Origin: Oenanthe sinensis
Taxonomy: Eukaryota; Streptophyta; Magnoliopsida; Apiales; Apiaceae
Assembly: GCA_028671895.1 (NCBI GenBank)
Contig: JAPMAC010000197.1
Location: forward strand, 2,423,001-2,487,000
Length of the DNA: 64,000 bases
Direction: 5' to 3'
In this document: piece by piece, positions 1-10,755 of the stretch
Numbering within the stretch: position 1 is the first letter of the stretch
Layout: every line of letters begins with the position of its first letter
Program-made: the position numbers and the translations under genes
Notes under the pieces: model-generated
Told to the model about the DNA's origin: nothing
The model's input: only the letters and a program-made list of their open reading frames with translations
The model's database searches: none

Positions 1-1
1 C

Positions 2-349
2 TTCTGTAAGAGAAGACAACAGCTTGATATTCAGAGGCTACAGCAATGCACCACCGCTATTGTCATTGGATACCCTAAGCAGCTGGTTATAAGGAAGAAA
101 GGGGAAAAGGGATACCCTGACAAAGTCACGAAGCTGAGGTTTGAAGACATTCCCACGAAGCTTACCACTCGCAGCATGGTTGAAAGGTGGTTGAGGTTGT
201 TTCGAAATTACAAGATCAGAAATCATGTGGAAGCAGAAGGACTTAATCTTCTCAAGAAAAGAATGGATGAAGTCTGCAACCCTGAGTTCATGAAGAAAGA
301 AAAAGCAGCCAAGAAGAAAGCTCGTGAGGAAGAGGAGCGCAAGAAATAA
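2..349 (+). CDS. C-terminal tail of a retroelement ORF (partial at the window edge)
   Basis: An open frame runs from base 2 to a TAA stop at 347-349, giving about 115 residues with no start inside the window. The protein is strongly basic. It has a region around residues 25-60 rich in Lys, Arg and Gly, then a predicted helical tail ending in a run of Lys, Ala, Arg and Glu. I recognise no named domain. About 455 bases downstream is a polypurine tract and then an LTR, so this is the last ORF of a plus-strand Sirevirus-like (Ty1-copia) element rather than a host gene. Similar charged, coiled-coil-like 3' ORFs lie in the related elements at 2575-6069 and 30145-31331. The function is unknown. Confidence 0.5.
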   Translation, partial: FCKRRQQLDIQRLQQCTTAIVIGYPKQLVIRKKGEKGYPDKVTKLRFEDIPTKLTTRSMVERWLRLFRNYKIRNHVEAEGLNLLKKRMDEVCNPEFMKKEKAAKKKAREEEERKK

Positions 350-803
350 AAGTTTTAATGTATTATGCTTGTAATGTTTCTTTGCGTTGTAATTTGTTTT
401 CTTGTTTTCCTGCATTGTAAAAATATTATCTGTTTTCTTGTGTAGTGTAAGGTAGAAGTTAGTTAGCTAAGTGTCTTGAAACTGGTTTATATTAGGCGTC
501 AATTATTTCGCGAAGTTCGGCGGTGGTAATACTGCTAAAAGGACTTCAGAAGGATAATTGAAGATTGAGTGGACCGTGCTCTTAAAGTACTTAGAGAAAA
601 TCTCTAGAAGAGCATGAAGCCATTTAATCGAGCCAACAGGTGTCCAATTTTGGCACTTGAAGTATCAGTAATAGACATGAAGTTAATTAATCAAGCCAAG
701 CATTATGTAAGTTGACATGATCTTTTATGAATGTTATTTTATCTTTTTCAGTCCCTGTTTAGTTGAGTTATCCTCATTGTGAATTTGGTTGTCATTGTTA
801 GAC
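350..803 (+). other. 3' untranslated region of the same retroelement
   Basis: No credible ORF is present. Near its end, at 757-775, is the motif TTAGTTGAGTTATCCTC, which recurs in the same place in the related elements at 6233-6250 and 51957-51973 and, on the minus strand, near 36686-36700. Confidence 0.5.
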
Positions 804-821
804 AATCAAATAGGGGGAGAT
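804..821 (+). promoter_or_regulatory. Polypurine tract (plus-strand primer site)
   Basis: AAATAGGGGGAGAT lies directly before the LTR start TGAAAGG. The A/G run ending GGGGGAGAT is the usual Sirevirus-type polypurine tract. Its position fixes 822-2075 as a 3' LTR in plus orientation. Confidence 0.8.
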
Positions 822-2075
822 TGAAAGGCATAGGTGTACTAACTTGTAACACTTAATTATTATGTAACTCAACTAGAGAAAAGATAAAACAACAGCAAAA
901 CAAGAGAAACTGAAGAAGCACATGGAATCAATCAACTGAAGAAATGGTAATGATACTTGGTAACTACAAGTAACCAATTTAGTTAATCAAGGATGCATAA
1001 GTGAGAAGAAGTTCAATCTGAGTATTGCTCATGCCCTAACTTATCTAATGGAGAATCAACTTAATGTCAAAGAAGTATCAAGAAGACCAAAGTGATTTCA
1101 TGTACTGTATATCAACATCTGGATAATGTAAAGGTTAATCAACAAATGAGAACTGACATTCAGAAGCAAGAACCCCTACAAGACTAGTCACTTATGAACC
1201 AGACCATTGCATCAAGTGTCAGGACATTGGAGGCAAGTTCATGTCAGTAATAGAAGATCTCATTTGAATTGAGTGAGGAAAAGAAATTGAAGAAGCTAGG
1301 GAAACTTGCTCATAAAGGTTAATTCTCAATTAGTCACTAAAGAAGGTCAACATTGGATGTGTGCATATTTGCCAAGGCAAATGTCGATCCACAGCAGATC
1401 GAGATGCGGGTCGAGATTTATAAGTGAAGTAAAACATTGCAAAGGCAAATCTCGATCCACGATAGATCGAGATCGAGGTTCTCCTAGATCGAGATCGAGA
1501 TTCTCCCAGATCGAAATCGAGATCTTCATAGATCGAGATCGAGATTCTCCCAGATCGAGATCGAGATTTTCACAGATCGAGATCGAGATGGGTCCAGGCG
1601 AAGATCGAGATGCGGGTAGATATGTAACATTTAATGTTCAAGGGACAAGTGGCTTATTGTGAACGGTTGATCCAGAGTTGTTGGGAAAGTACTTTTTGTT
1701 GTCAAAATCCTGATTGGGCCACGTACACAAAAAGGACAAGATCAAGACTACATGACATTATAAAAGCAGCACTTTGTTTTTATTAGTTAAGTGACTTGTA
1801 TCTCTGTAATTCAACGATAATTTCTAAAGAGAGAGCATTTACTGTAAAACAAAAAGTGAGAGAGAGGATCAGTTGAATCTAGCTTTAATTGCTGTATTTA
1901 TTGTTCAACTGATCATGATGCTTTTATGAATGTTGTAGCAAATCCATCAATGAATATAATGATATATTCTTGAAATTCTATGTCATCATTTATTACCTGC
2001 ATATTGTTTATTCTCTCATTAATTTTAAACAGTTGTATTCACCCCCCCCCCCTCTACAACACTTTGGACCTAACA
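822..2075 (+). repeat. 3' LTR of a Sirevirus-like element (family E1)
   Basis: The repeat is 1254 bp, starts TGAAAGGCATAGG and ends TTGGACCTAACA, and is preceded by a polypurine tract. The U5 end has a C-run followed by CTCTACAACAC, the layout seen at the U5 ends of the other Sirevirus-like LTRs here. The 5' LTR lies outside the window, so the target duplication cannot be checked. The right flank begins AAAAGTCTTACCG, the motif typical of the LTR at 6295-7659, so this element probably inserted into a copy of that LTR. Confidence 0.8.
1394..1617 (+). repeat. AGATCGAGATCGAGAT motif array in the LTR
   Basis: About a dozen imperfect copies of a GATCGAGATCGAGA motif, several followed by TTCTCCC or TTTTCAC, fill the middle of LTR 822-2075. 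The repeats create chance ORFs rich in Arg, Ser and Asp on both strands. Confidence 0.8.
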
Positions 2076-2571
2076 AAAAGTCTTACCGAGATATGGGTCA
2101 AAAGTCTTACCGACAGTTTTAATTGTACTTAAACATTTTTTTTCTTTTCTTTTCTTCTTGTTTTAAAAAAAAAAGTCTTATTAGTTATATATACACACAC
2201 ACTCATACAATCCATCAGACCTTTCAAGAACTTTTCAAACCAATCAATTTTCTCTCCTTACAACTGCTTACAGTTGATGTGCTATAGTATTTACAATTTT
2301 TTTGCTTGATAGTGTGCTTAAAATCGATCGTCTACAATTGTTACTCTGCCAATTTTTTTGTAAAATCAGAATGATTTTTAGGCTTAGGATTTTGAACTGA
2401 TTTGGTTGTTAATTTGATGAGTTTGAACTGATTTGGACTGAAATTGGGTGTTAAAATCGAAGTGATTGTTATTGCAATTAGGGTTTTGATAGTTGGGTGT
2501 TTTTAGATTATTAAGGTAATAATTTTTAAATTTTGTAACTAATTCGAGAACAAGTTTATTTCACCCCGTTA
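2076..2571 (+). other. Leader-like, non-coding sequence, possible 5' LTR remnant
   Basis: The first 60 bases carry two AAAAGTCTTACCG motifs as in LTR 6295-7659. The rest is T-rich and A-rich sequence with several GAACTGATTTGG repeats near 2395-2440. No primer-binding site (TGGTATCAGAGC) was found. It is best read as the damaged 5' side of the element whose ORF begins at 2575. Confidence 0.35.
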
Positions 2572-2574
2572 AAA

Positions 2575-5500
2575 ATGGTTGCAATATTTATAATTATCAA
2601 GACTAATTTTATTGGGTACTTTGATCCGGAGAATTGCAGAGAGGCTAGATTTAGGCCATGGATCACGTTTATGAATGAACACTCATTAATAAGAACTGCT
2701 ATTTCATTAAATACACCATTTTAGATTTAACCTTTAAGGGCCTTGCACTCCACTGCTAGGAATTGTTCGAATGACAGGCTAGTTCAATTTTCATTCAGAA
2801 TTGGAGAGACAGAATATATGATAGATGAGATTGATGTAAATAGAGTCGTAGGGTTCTCAATGGATAATTTTGAGACCCTACCTATAGTACAAGATATAAC
2901 AAGTTTCTTTCGGTCAATTCATTACCAATGTGTGTTGGATCTTGTTAAGATGTCTAAATCTCAGTTAATAGGTGAATGGGATTACTTCTTCGACACACTG
3001 GCAAAAGTGTTCTCTCCAACAATGAAAAGCAACTTCCACAACATTTCAAATCTTCTTCAAGTTATTGGGTATTCTGTGGCCCACAATCAAAGAATTAATT
3101 TTGGGAAGTTGATCTTGACAGAAATGATAAGGAAGATGGGCACTGCTGAAAGAAAAAACTTAAATGTGGATCAGAAAATTTTTTGTTTCTATCCAAGATT
3201 CTTAATGCTGCTATTGAATAATGTACATTCAGATGAGGACAAAGCAAGATTTGTAAACAGCCCAGTAGAAGTTTCCCCTACAACTCAAAAGAATTTGTAC
3301 CAGACTCAGCAACAAGAATAAATTTGAAGGGGTGGCCATTGAAACAACAGAATACATAGCAAATATTCTTAATCAAATATCCAATCCTGCATAGGCTCAA
3401 CCGCTTTAGCAAGAGCCAGAACAAGTGTTAATGGAAGTTGAACATTCTGCACAGCTTTTACTTGAAGCTGTTCAACTTAAAGAACAAGAGGCACAGATAC
3501 AACAGGTAATATCACACACCTTAGCTTCTAATTTCATATTTATAAATATATTTAGTGCACTTTTAAATATATTTGTGGCAGACTATGATTATGGTCTTAC
3601 ACTTCAGGATTTCGGCTATGAACCTGAAAATACACAAGTTCAAACCCAAGATGAGGTAGAGTCATAAACAGTTTCTTCTTCCTCCACTTCATTGAGTCTA
3701 ATTAGAGAAAGGAAGAAACCTGTAAGAAAAGCAAGAGGTAGAGGTATCACAGTGGGTGAACTCGCAGCTCTGTCTCTATCGTCAAAAAGATCGAGTAATG
3801 AACCTGAGACAACTGCAGACCCATCCTTACCTTCTCATTGGAATATTGACTTTGAAATAGAAATACAACAGTCTTTGGATACACTCGATCAACTGGGTGG
3901 ATCTATTGAAATCCGTCGTCCAGCCACGACATCCTTTGAAGAGTCACGTACAGTGCTAGCACTCACTTTAGTAGGACCTCCACTTTCAGAAACACAATCA
4001 GATGAGGGCACAGAAAATGAAGAGCAAAATATTTTCGATATAAACCTGTCGGATGCCACATTTTCAGTGGACCAAGACATTTTTGATGCAGTACAATATC
4101 TATTGCCATTACAGGTATTGAGGGGCACCACAGACTCTAATGAGCCACACACTAAATTGTCTCAGGTGGTGATCCCCCTGGATTTCTTACATCCAGTTCC
4201 TTCCGAGGAAGTTCTCTTATCTATTAGTGGATTTGAGAGGCAACCACTCCATAAAGGGAGTTAGGACTCCATTCCAAGAGTAGCTACATCAGTAGCGGAG
4301 CCACTTGTGGATACGCCCTCATAGGCATCAGAAGAGCATTTTGACTCTTCAACAGCTATAGTACTTTATGCAAGTACATCATCGGAATCTGGAAAGGAGC
4401 TAAACACGAGTGTTGTGAGGCAAACATTGAGTGAAACACATGCACGTAGTGATAGTCAAACAAACAAGAGTGAAAGCGAGGTGATTACACATACACACAC
4501 AGTGAACTATTGTCAAAAATGGAAACTCTCCAGAGAGAAATGCAGGTTGTTCATGCTGAGTTAGAAAAGGAAAAAGCACAAGCAGAATCCAAGTCTGCCT
4601 CTGTAACAGAATAGCTGACAATCGTGTTGAAAGATATTGAAAATGTCAAGTCAACCATTCTCCTCAAGACCCAAGATATCCAAAATGTGCAAAGTCTAAT
4701 TGATGAAGATAGGAAGGAGATACGCAACATAAATAAAAGAATTGATGATGTTGAAAGAAGTTTGAATCTGAGGATTATTGAAAATGTAGAAATCTCAATA
4801 AAATGATTCAACAAGATGGATGGGGGAATGGTACATTTGAATGAAGGGATGAAGCAGGTTTACGAGACCATGGCAAAATTAGTCAAATATTTTGAAGGTT
4901 CAGAGGCTGTAGAGGATCCTCAACTAAGGAGGAGAAAGAAAAGGATAAAGTAGTTGAAGGAGAAGGGGCTACGTAAGAAAAAGGCAAAGTAAAGCTATAT
5001 CCAGAAGATCAAGATCAGTTTCAGTCACATATTCAAGAAGAATATTACTATCCAGAAGATCAGTTTATTGAAGATAGTGGTGTAGATGACTCATTCAATC
5101 CTGACTATTGCAGAGTTGAGGAAGAAACTGCCTTTGATGAAGAATTCTTGTTTCCAAAAGAGAAAGAGTCTGATCCTGCCTATGAAGAGGCCATGAGAAA
5201 ACTGAAAGAAGACATCAAGTCAAATAAAGCTAAAACTGAAAAATTGAAAGCTCTAGTCAAGGTGAAAGCACAAGCTGAAAGAGAAGCAAGTCTGGAGAAG
5301 TAGAAACTATGGGTTATTGTTGTGAAGGAAAAGAAGAAATATATGCAGCTCAAGATAGGTTCTAAGTGGGACACTGCCAGAAAGGTCATGGATAAACTTC
5401 AAGAGGGTCCATTTGAAGATAGACAACTTAAGTCACTTGTCGAATGCTTAGAAAATTTAAATGACAACATTGATAACTTCATGAAGGCCCTGAAAGAAGA

Positions 5501-6069
5501 GGTTGATTACATCACTGTCATAGTAGATCATATTCTTGAAGACTGGAAGATTTAGTCTACACTAACAGAAATGGCACATTCAGATTCTCTATGGAGTTCT
5601 TCAGACAAAGATCTCTATCAGTGGTATGGACCCTGTTGAATAAAGTCAAAAGAAGTTTAGAAGAGAATGATCTTCTGAGAGATAGACTTAAAGATTTTAC
5701 AAGAGTTGTTAGTCCTCAAATCATATTTAATCCTCATGAAGTCAGGTTTTTCACATACAAGTTTTATCAAAGGGGCTCAGAAATCAAGATAAGTTAGATG
5801 TTGCACAGAAGATCATAAACTACTGCTTATCTAAAAAGATTTCATCTTACATCAGGCAAATGCCAAAGATAAATTCAACTCAGCCATATGATGTAGAAGA
5901 AGATGCAATAGATCCTGTTGAGTTGGAAGTACAATGGGAATTAGCTCGTGGTAATCAAAGAAGGTTATATGGAGAACCCATTGCAACAGAATCTGAAGAG
6001 GTACCAAGGACACCAGTGCATAAGAGTTCAACTCTAGAAGAAGGTGAAGTTGATACTTCTGGAGATTGA
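2575..6069 (+). pseudogene. Decayed long ORF of unknown function in a pol-less Sirevirus-like element
   Basis: The ORF begins at ATG 2575, stops at about 2722, continues in the same frame to 3321, and is then broken by frameshifts and stops into open pieces near 3425-3667, 3692-4264, 4624-4806, 5322-5555, 5591-5797 and 5860-6069. The N-terminal part (about 250 residues) has a block around W-DYFFDTLAKVFS followed by VIGYSVAHNQ, which matches the minus-strand piece at 63359-64000. The later part is Glu/Lys rich and looks coiled-coil. There is no gag zinc knuckle, protease, integrase or reverse transcriptase. Its place before a polypurine tract matches the extra 3' ORF ('env-like') of Sireviruses, but I see no signal peptide or convincing membrane anchor, so that name is not supported. 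It may be a separate ORF class carried by non-autonomous elements. Confidence 0.6.
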
Positions 6070-6278
6070 AGAAATTAGATAGGTCAAGATAGAAATGTGT
6101 AATACATGTTCAGTGTAGAGGAACATCTATCTTGTATTTATCTTTCTTGTATGAATCTGGAAAAATTATTAAATATGAATCCAGAACTTTTTATTATTTA
6201 CAGTTTTTACATGTCGTATTACTTTCTTAGTTGTTAGTTGAGTTATCCTCTAGAAATTTGTATGTTAAATGTTTAACA

Positions 6279-6294
6279 ACAAATAGAGGGAGAT
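6279..6294 (+). promoter_or_regulatory. Polypurine tract
   Basis: ACAAATAGAGGGAGAT stands immediately before the LTR start TGAAAGACATATG. It marks the LTR that follows as a 3' LTR in plus orientation. Confidence 0.75.
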
Positions 6295-7659
6295 TGAAAG
6301 ACATATGACTATGCCTATTTGCAATAATTAGATGACAACTCAACTCAGATAAGAAAGATAATTAAATAATAAATATGATAACAGAAATCAAGACGAAGAA
6401 AGTCAACTAGACACAATGAATCCTATTATCAAAAGTATTCTAATGAAGTTATTACTCTACACCGGAAGAAGTTCATTAATATGTTCAACCGTCGGAAAAA
6501 AATAAAGAAGTAGTATTTCATAAGAGTTCAGAAGATACAGAAGATTCTAAATGGCTACTACAGAAAGATTCCAAGAAAAGAAAATATTAGAGACAAATTT
6601 AGAAGCGAGAACAAGACAGAAGATCACAGTTTTTAAAGTTAAAAGGTGAAGAATATTTGCTTTAGTATGCCACAAATGAACCAGAGAGTACATTTGTGTG
6701 TCAACTAATTTAATAAATATTTATCACCTAGCTTAAGTAATTTTCAGATAGAAGACATGAAGACTCAAGTCAAATCTACAGTGGTTGTGCAGTGAAGAAA
6801 CTAAATTAATTATACTATCAAAAGTTAATTAATTATTTAATTTATCTACTTAAATTAATTCATCTTGAATTGATTTAATTTATAAATTATTTAATTAAAA
6901 TTGGTGGAATTAATTAAGTTAAAAAGGAAATTTTATTTAATATTTAAAGAAAGTCTTGCTGCACCATTTAAATAAGTCTTATCGAATTGGTTCGTTAAGA
7001 CAATTCAAAAGTCTTACCGAAATATTCAATTAAGACTTTATAAAAAGTCTTACCAAATTAATTTAATAAGACTTATAAATACGTCTTACCGAATTAATTC
7101 AACAAGACTTATTAAAAGTCTTACCGAGCAGTTTGATTTAAAAAGTCTTACCAAAATGTAATTCAAGACTTTTTTAAAAGTCTTACCGACCATTCCAAAA
7201 GTCTTACCGAGTTTAAAAAGTCTTTCCCAACTTATTTCAAAAGTCTTAAAGGCTATTTTATAAAGTCTTTAAGATTTTTTAATAAGTTTTATTCAAAAGT
7301 CTTGTTAGCTTCCACCTTTATAAATATGAGGCAAAGACTTCATTATTTTCGTTGAAAACATTCAAATTCAGTAATTTGTCTTCTTTGTAATATTCATAGA
7401 CTTTCTGTGCTGGTTTGAAATATAATTGTTAAATTAGAACAATTCATGTCAAAATCATTCTAGAATACTTTATCAGTTATATAAACTTTCATCATATTAA
7501 TTTTGTAATACTTTTCAAGTTAAAAATCATATCTTCTACTTGAACAATATTTCATTCTAATTAATATTTTGTGAGAAATTAAAAGAATATTTTTAAATCC
7601 AATATTTCGCGATTAAATTCAGATATTGTATTCAATCCCCCTTCTACAATATCAGGGAC
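6295..7659 (+). repeat. 3' LTR of the decayed Sirevirus-like element (family V)
   Basis: The LTR is about 1365 bp, starts TGAAAGACATATG and ends near the U5 motif TTCAATCCCCCTTCTACAA at 7631-7649. The expected CA terminus is not intact because a TRIM element abuts it. The start matches the related LTRs at 822 and 52019 over about 10 bases and diverges afterwards. Confidence 0.7.
6970..7310 (+). repeat. AAAAGTCTTACCGA motif array
   Basis: About a dozen imperfect copies of AAAAGTCTTACCGA, separated by 10-25 bases, occupy the R/U3 part of LTR 6295-7659. The same motif appears at 2076-2120. Confidence 0.75.
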
Positions 7660-7840
7660 CAATAGGCCGTAAGCAAGCCTTAACTCTACAATAGTATGAT
7701 ATTGTCTGCTTTGGGCCGAGCCCTCACAGATTTGTATTTGGGCACACCCCAAAAGGCCTCATACTATTGTAGTTAACTTGGAAGTGCTTATTAACTAGCA
7801 AACTACCCCTCCCACAAATGATGTGGGATAAACCCCAACA
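7660..7840 (-). repeat. TRIM 3' LTR (minus orientation)
   Basis: It matches 8092-8267 through most of its length, for example TAGTATGATATTGTC, TTAACTAGCAAACT and TGTGGGATAAACC. It ends CCCCAACA next to the polypurine complement ATCTCCCCCTT. Confidence 0.8.
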
Positions 7841-8091
7841 ATCTCCCCCTTCACACATCGAGATCGATAGTCGACATCGTCGAATTTGTCTCCTTCAGTG
7901 TGACCAGGCTCCCTTTTGACACATACTGAAAGTCAATACGGCTCTATGGCTCCCCCTAGGCCCATTCTTGAAGGCACACATGCCTCCCATTTAAGCCCAT
8001 ACTAGAGCAAGCCTTCTGCCTCTTTTTAGGCCCATTCTGGGTGGCCATCTGAGATTATTATGGACTGTTATAACCTGACTCTGATACCACT

Positions 8092-8267
8092 TGTTGGGCC
8101 TCAAGCAAGTCTTAGCTCCACAATAGTATGATATTGTCCTCTTTGGGTCGAGCCCGCACGAGTTTGTATTTGGGCCCAAAAGGTCTCATACTAATGGAGT
8201 TAACTTGGATGTTCTTATTAACTAGCAAACTGCCCCTCCCACAAACGATGTGGGATAAACCCCAACA
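8092..8267 (-). repeat. TRIM 5' LTR (minus orientation)
   Basis: The boundaries TGTTGGGCC and CCCCAACA are intact. It is adjacent to the primer-binding site complement at 8074-8089. Confidence 0.8.
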
Positions 8268-8527
8268 ATCGGGTCCTTTTTGCAGAGGGAACATGTGATA
8301 TAAGCAAGATTTTATTTGCTTTATATAGTTTGGATATTTAAAATTTGTTTGTTATAGAAGGAAAAAATGTTGTGATGCTCGGACTCTCCGAATGGCCTAG
8401 CCGTACTCGTGTCGACACGACACAGATACAGACACGGGGATCCGGATCCGAAAATGAAAAATGGACAATTCATCTATAACTATTATACTATATTTTACAA
8501 ACGTGCATCCATGTTATCAATCTCTTA

Positions 8528-9262
8528 TCTATACTATATTATTAAAGCTGCAAGGACAAATATTTGGTTCGTCGTCGGTCTGGTCATTTTGTGTCTCATT
8601 CAACTTCAAATACGTGTGTGTCTTCTACTTAATTTCAAACACATTCTTTTAATCAATAAATAACCATGTTTTAATTTATTCATTAGTCAACCTCTTTAAT
8701 TTATTTAATATCATAATTTATTAATTAAATTTTATAAATATTAAAATAATATTATTATTTTATTTATATTAATTAAATTTTATTATTGTTCTCTATCTAT
8801 ATTATATATATATTTATATTAAATTACTCGAAATGAACTTCTTTTTTAATTAGAATATAGAGTTTTACTCACATCTAATAGCATATTTAAATTTTTCATT
8901 GCTCAAACACTTTAATTTATTTAAAATTGTAATTTTATAATAAAAAATTTTGAATATTAAAATTATATTAAAATTTTATATATATCAAAACATACTCTAA
9001 TATATTTTTTCTAATATTTAAATTTCAATTAAAATTTATTAATACTTTGCACGAGTTATTAATCTATGTTAATTAATATAAATATATAACAATATATTAA
9101 TGAAAATTTAAACACATAATATAAATATGATTCAAAAATAATTTATCACATGAACAACATTACATAAAAAATATTAATAACATAAATAATCAAATTAAAT
9201 ATTTAAATCATTTAAAATATATAATATATTATTTATTACTATCCTCCCGTGTTTTGCACGGG

Positions 9263-9265
<3 letters not shown>
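8528..9265 (+). mobile_element. Non-autonomous Helitron
   Basis: The 5' end TCTATACTATATTATTAAAG follows the usual plant Helitron start (TC then a TACTATATTA-like run). Near the 3' end is a hairpin CCCGTG-TTTTG-CACGGG at 9246-9262, the typical terminal stem-loop. The expected CTAG/CTRR end just after the hairpin has been replaced by, or merged into, a long TA microsatellite that begins at about 9263. The roughly 720 bp between are AT-rich and non-coding, with no Rep or helicase. A Helitron leaves no target duplication, so placement rests on the two ends. Confidence 0.65.
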
Positions 9266-9345
<80 letters not shown>

Positions 9346-9464
9346 TATATATATATATATATATGTACATATATATATATATATATATGTACATATATAT
9401 ATATATATATATGTACATATATATATATGTACATATACACACACACATATATATACACACACAC

Positions 9465-9527
<63 letters not shown>
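9263..9527. repeat. TA / TATG / CA compound microsatellite
   Basis: A run of TA repeats is followed by several GTACATATATATA units and CA tracts, then TA again. It yields long spurious Ile-Tyr ORFs on both strands. Confidence 0.95.
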
Positions 9528-9529
<2 letters not shown>

Positions 9530-10249
9530 ACTCAAGCATAAATGTAAAAAAAATGTAACTTGTTAAAAGTTTATAATAGATGTTATTTATCTTAATATTG
9601 TGAGTTATTATTTATTTTTAGAAAATAATTTATTTTATATAAAGTAATTGTCGTGTCCAAATCCAAGTGTCGAATTCTTATAAAAGGTGTCCAAGAGTCT
9701 TAAATTTTGGAGTTTGAAGAATTTGACACTCCGATTTATGTGTCGGATCTTTCTAGAAGAGTCCGAGAGTCACAGAAGAAATGTTAATTAAAGCAAGCTT
9801 TTTCTGTTACTTGAAACACAGAGAAGGTCATAATTTTAGTAGTAGATGTTATTATGAAAATACACTTTCATATGTGATACATTGTTATTTGTTCTTAGGT
9901 ATCTTCTGTTGTAGAGATCTAAAAACTAGTATGAACAACTGCTGGTAAAGCTCATTGCATACTGTAACTTACAAATTCATTGTACTTGTATATAGTAGGA
10001 TGTTACTGAAACAATAAGAAATGAAGTTGGAAAAAATGCAATTCAGTTGAGATTTAAGGGAAACAGATAAAGAAGTGCCTCTATTACACCCCTCCCCTCC
10101 CTCGATAAAGCACTCAAGTGCAGTTTCATTAAAGATTCTCTTTATAGGTGTTCCAAATAATTGAGGGAGGACGCAAGCAGCCTTCCCTAAAATGTTTTTG
10201 AACTTGGCACTTATGTAGTATATAAATATCTTACTCTAATTGTAGTCCA
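9528..10249. other. Intergenic sequence, no recognised gene
   Basis: No convincing ORF was seen. At 9650-9770 there are short related phrases (GTGTCC, GTGTCG, AGAGTC), and similar phrases occur at 8366-8430 on the other side of the Helitron. Confidence 0.4.
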
Positions 10250-10680
10250 TTCATTATAATCTTTCACTATTATCCGTAAGCATTATAATCCTTTAAATTA
10301 TTTAATACTATGTTTGTTCCGAAAGATAAAGTTTAGGATTGGATTATAATATTTTAAATTATAATTCTATATTTGTTTTGAAGGATTAACATATGGATTG
10401 AACTATTATCCTTTAAAATTTGTAATCCTTTGTTTGTTTGACATTGGATTATAATGAATGGATTATAATCTTTTAAAAATGACTCTTGTTAGAGAGGATT
10501 AAATAATACTTTCTTCAACCAAGTATTAGAGAGGATTATAATCATATCCCTTATCCGATACAAACAAACAAGGGATTAATAATCCCAAATAAATTTTTAC
10601 AAAACAAATATAGGATTAAAAAATTTAAAGGATTATAGTCATATCCCCTATTTAATCCTATGAAACAAACATGACCCTTT
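10250..10680. mobile_element. Candidate MITE-like element
   Basis: The stretch has many copies, in both orientations, of GGATTATAATCC-like and GTTTGTTT-like motifs. The right end reads GGGTCATGTTTGTTTC on the minus strand, which resembles termini of PIF/Harbinger-type MITEs. I could not fix exact terminal inverted repeats or a TTA/TAA duplication, so class and limits are uncertain. Confidence 0.35.
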
Positions 10681-10755
10681 CTCATGATTATTATAGATGT
10701 TGAACTCACTCCGTAATGGGAAGTTCTGAATTTATTTTCATATATAATATAGGTC

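Larger units (their letters stand above)
7660..8267 (-). mobile_element. TRIM element (terminal-repeat retrotransposon in miniature)
   Basis: Two direct repeats of about 176-181 bp (7660-7840 and 8092-8267) flank only about 250 bp. The right copy is bounded by TGTTGGGCC and ACCCCAACA. On the minus strand the internal region begins with TGGTATCAGAGTCAGG (8074-8089), the initiator-tRNA-Met primer site, and ends with AAGGGGGAGAT (7841-7851), a polypurine tract, directly before the second LTR. No coding capacity remains, as expected for TRIMs, which are moved in trans. The outer end of the left LTR is mutated (CAATAGGCC instead of TGTTGGGCC), and no clean target duplication is visible. The repeats differ by roughly 10 percent by eye, so it is not recent. 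Confidence 0.85.

Noticed and set aside
1306..1662. ORF rich in Arg, Ser and Asp that looks like an SR splicing factor
   Set aside because: It is produced by the GATCGAGATCGAGA array inside an LTR. The frame has no other domain and the complementary strand is also open.
2575..6069. Calling the unknown ORF an envelope gene
   Set aside because: Its position fits the 'env-like' ORF of Sireviruses, but I see no signal peptide, clear membrane segment or cleavage site.
9195..9541. Long Ile-Tyr / Val-Cys ORFs on both strands
   Set aside because: They are translations of TA and CA microsatellites.
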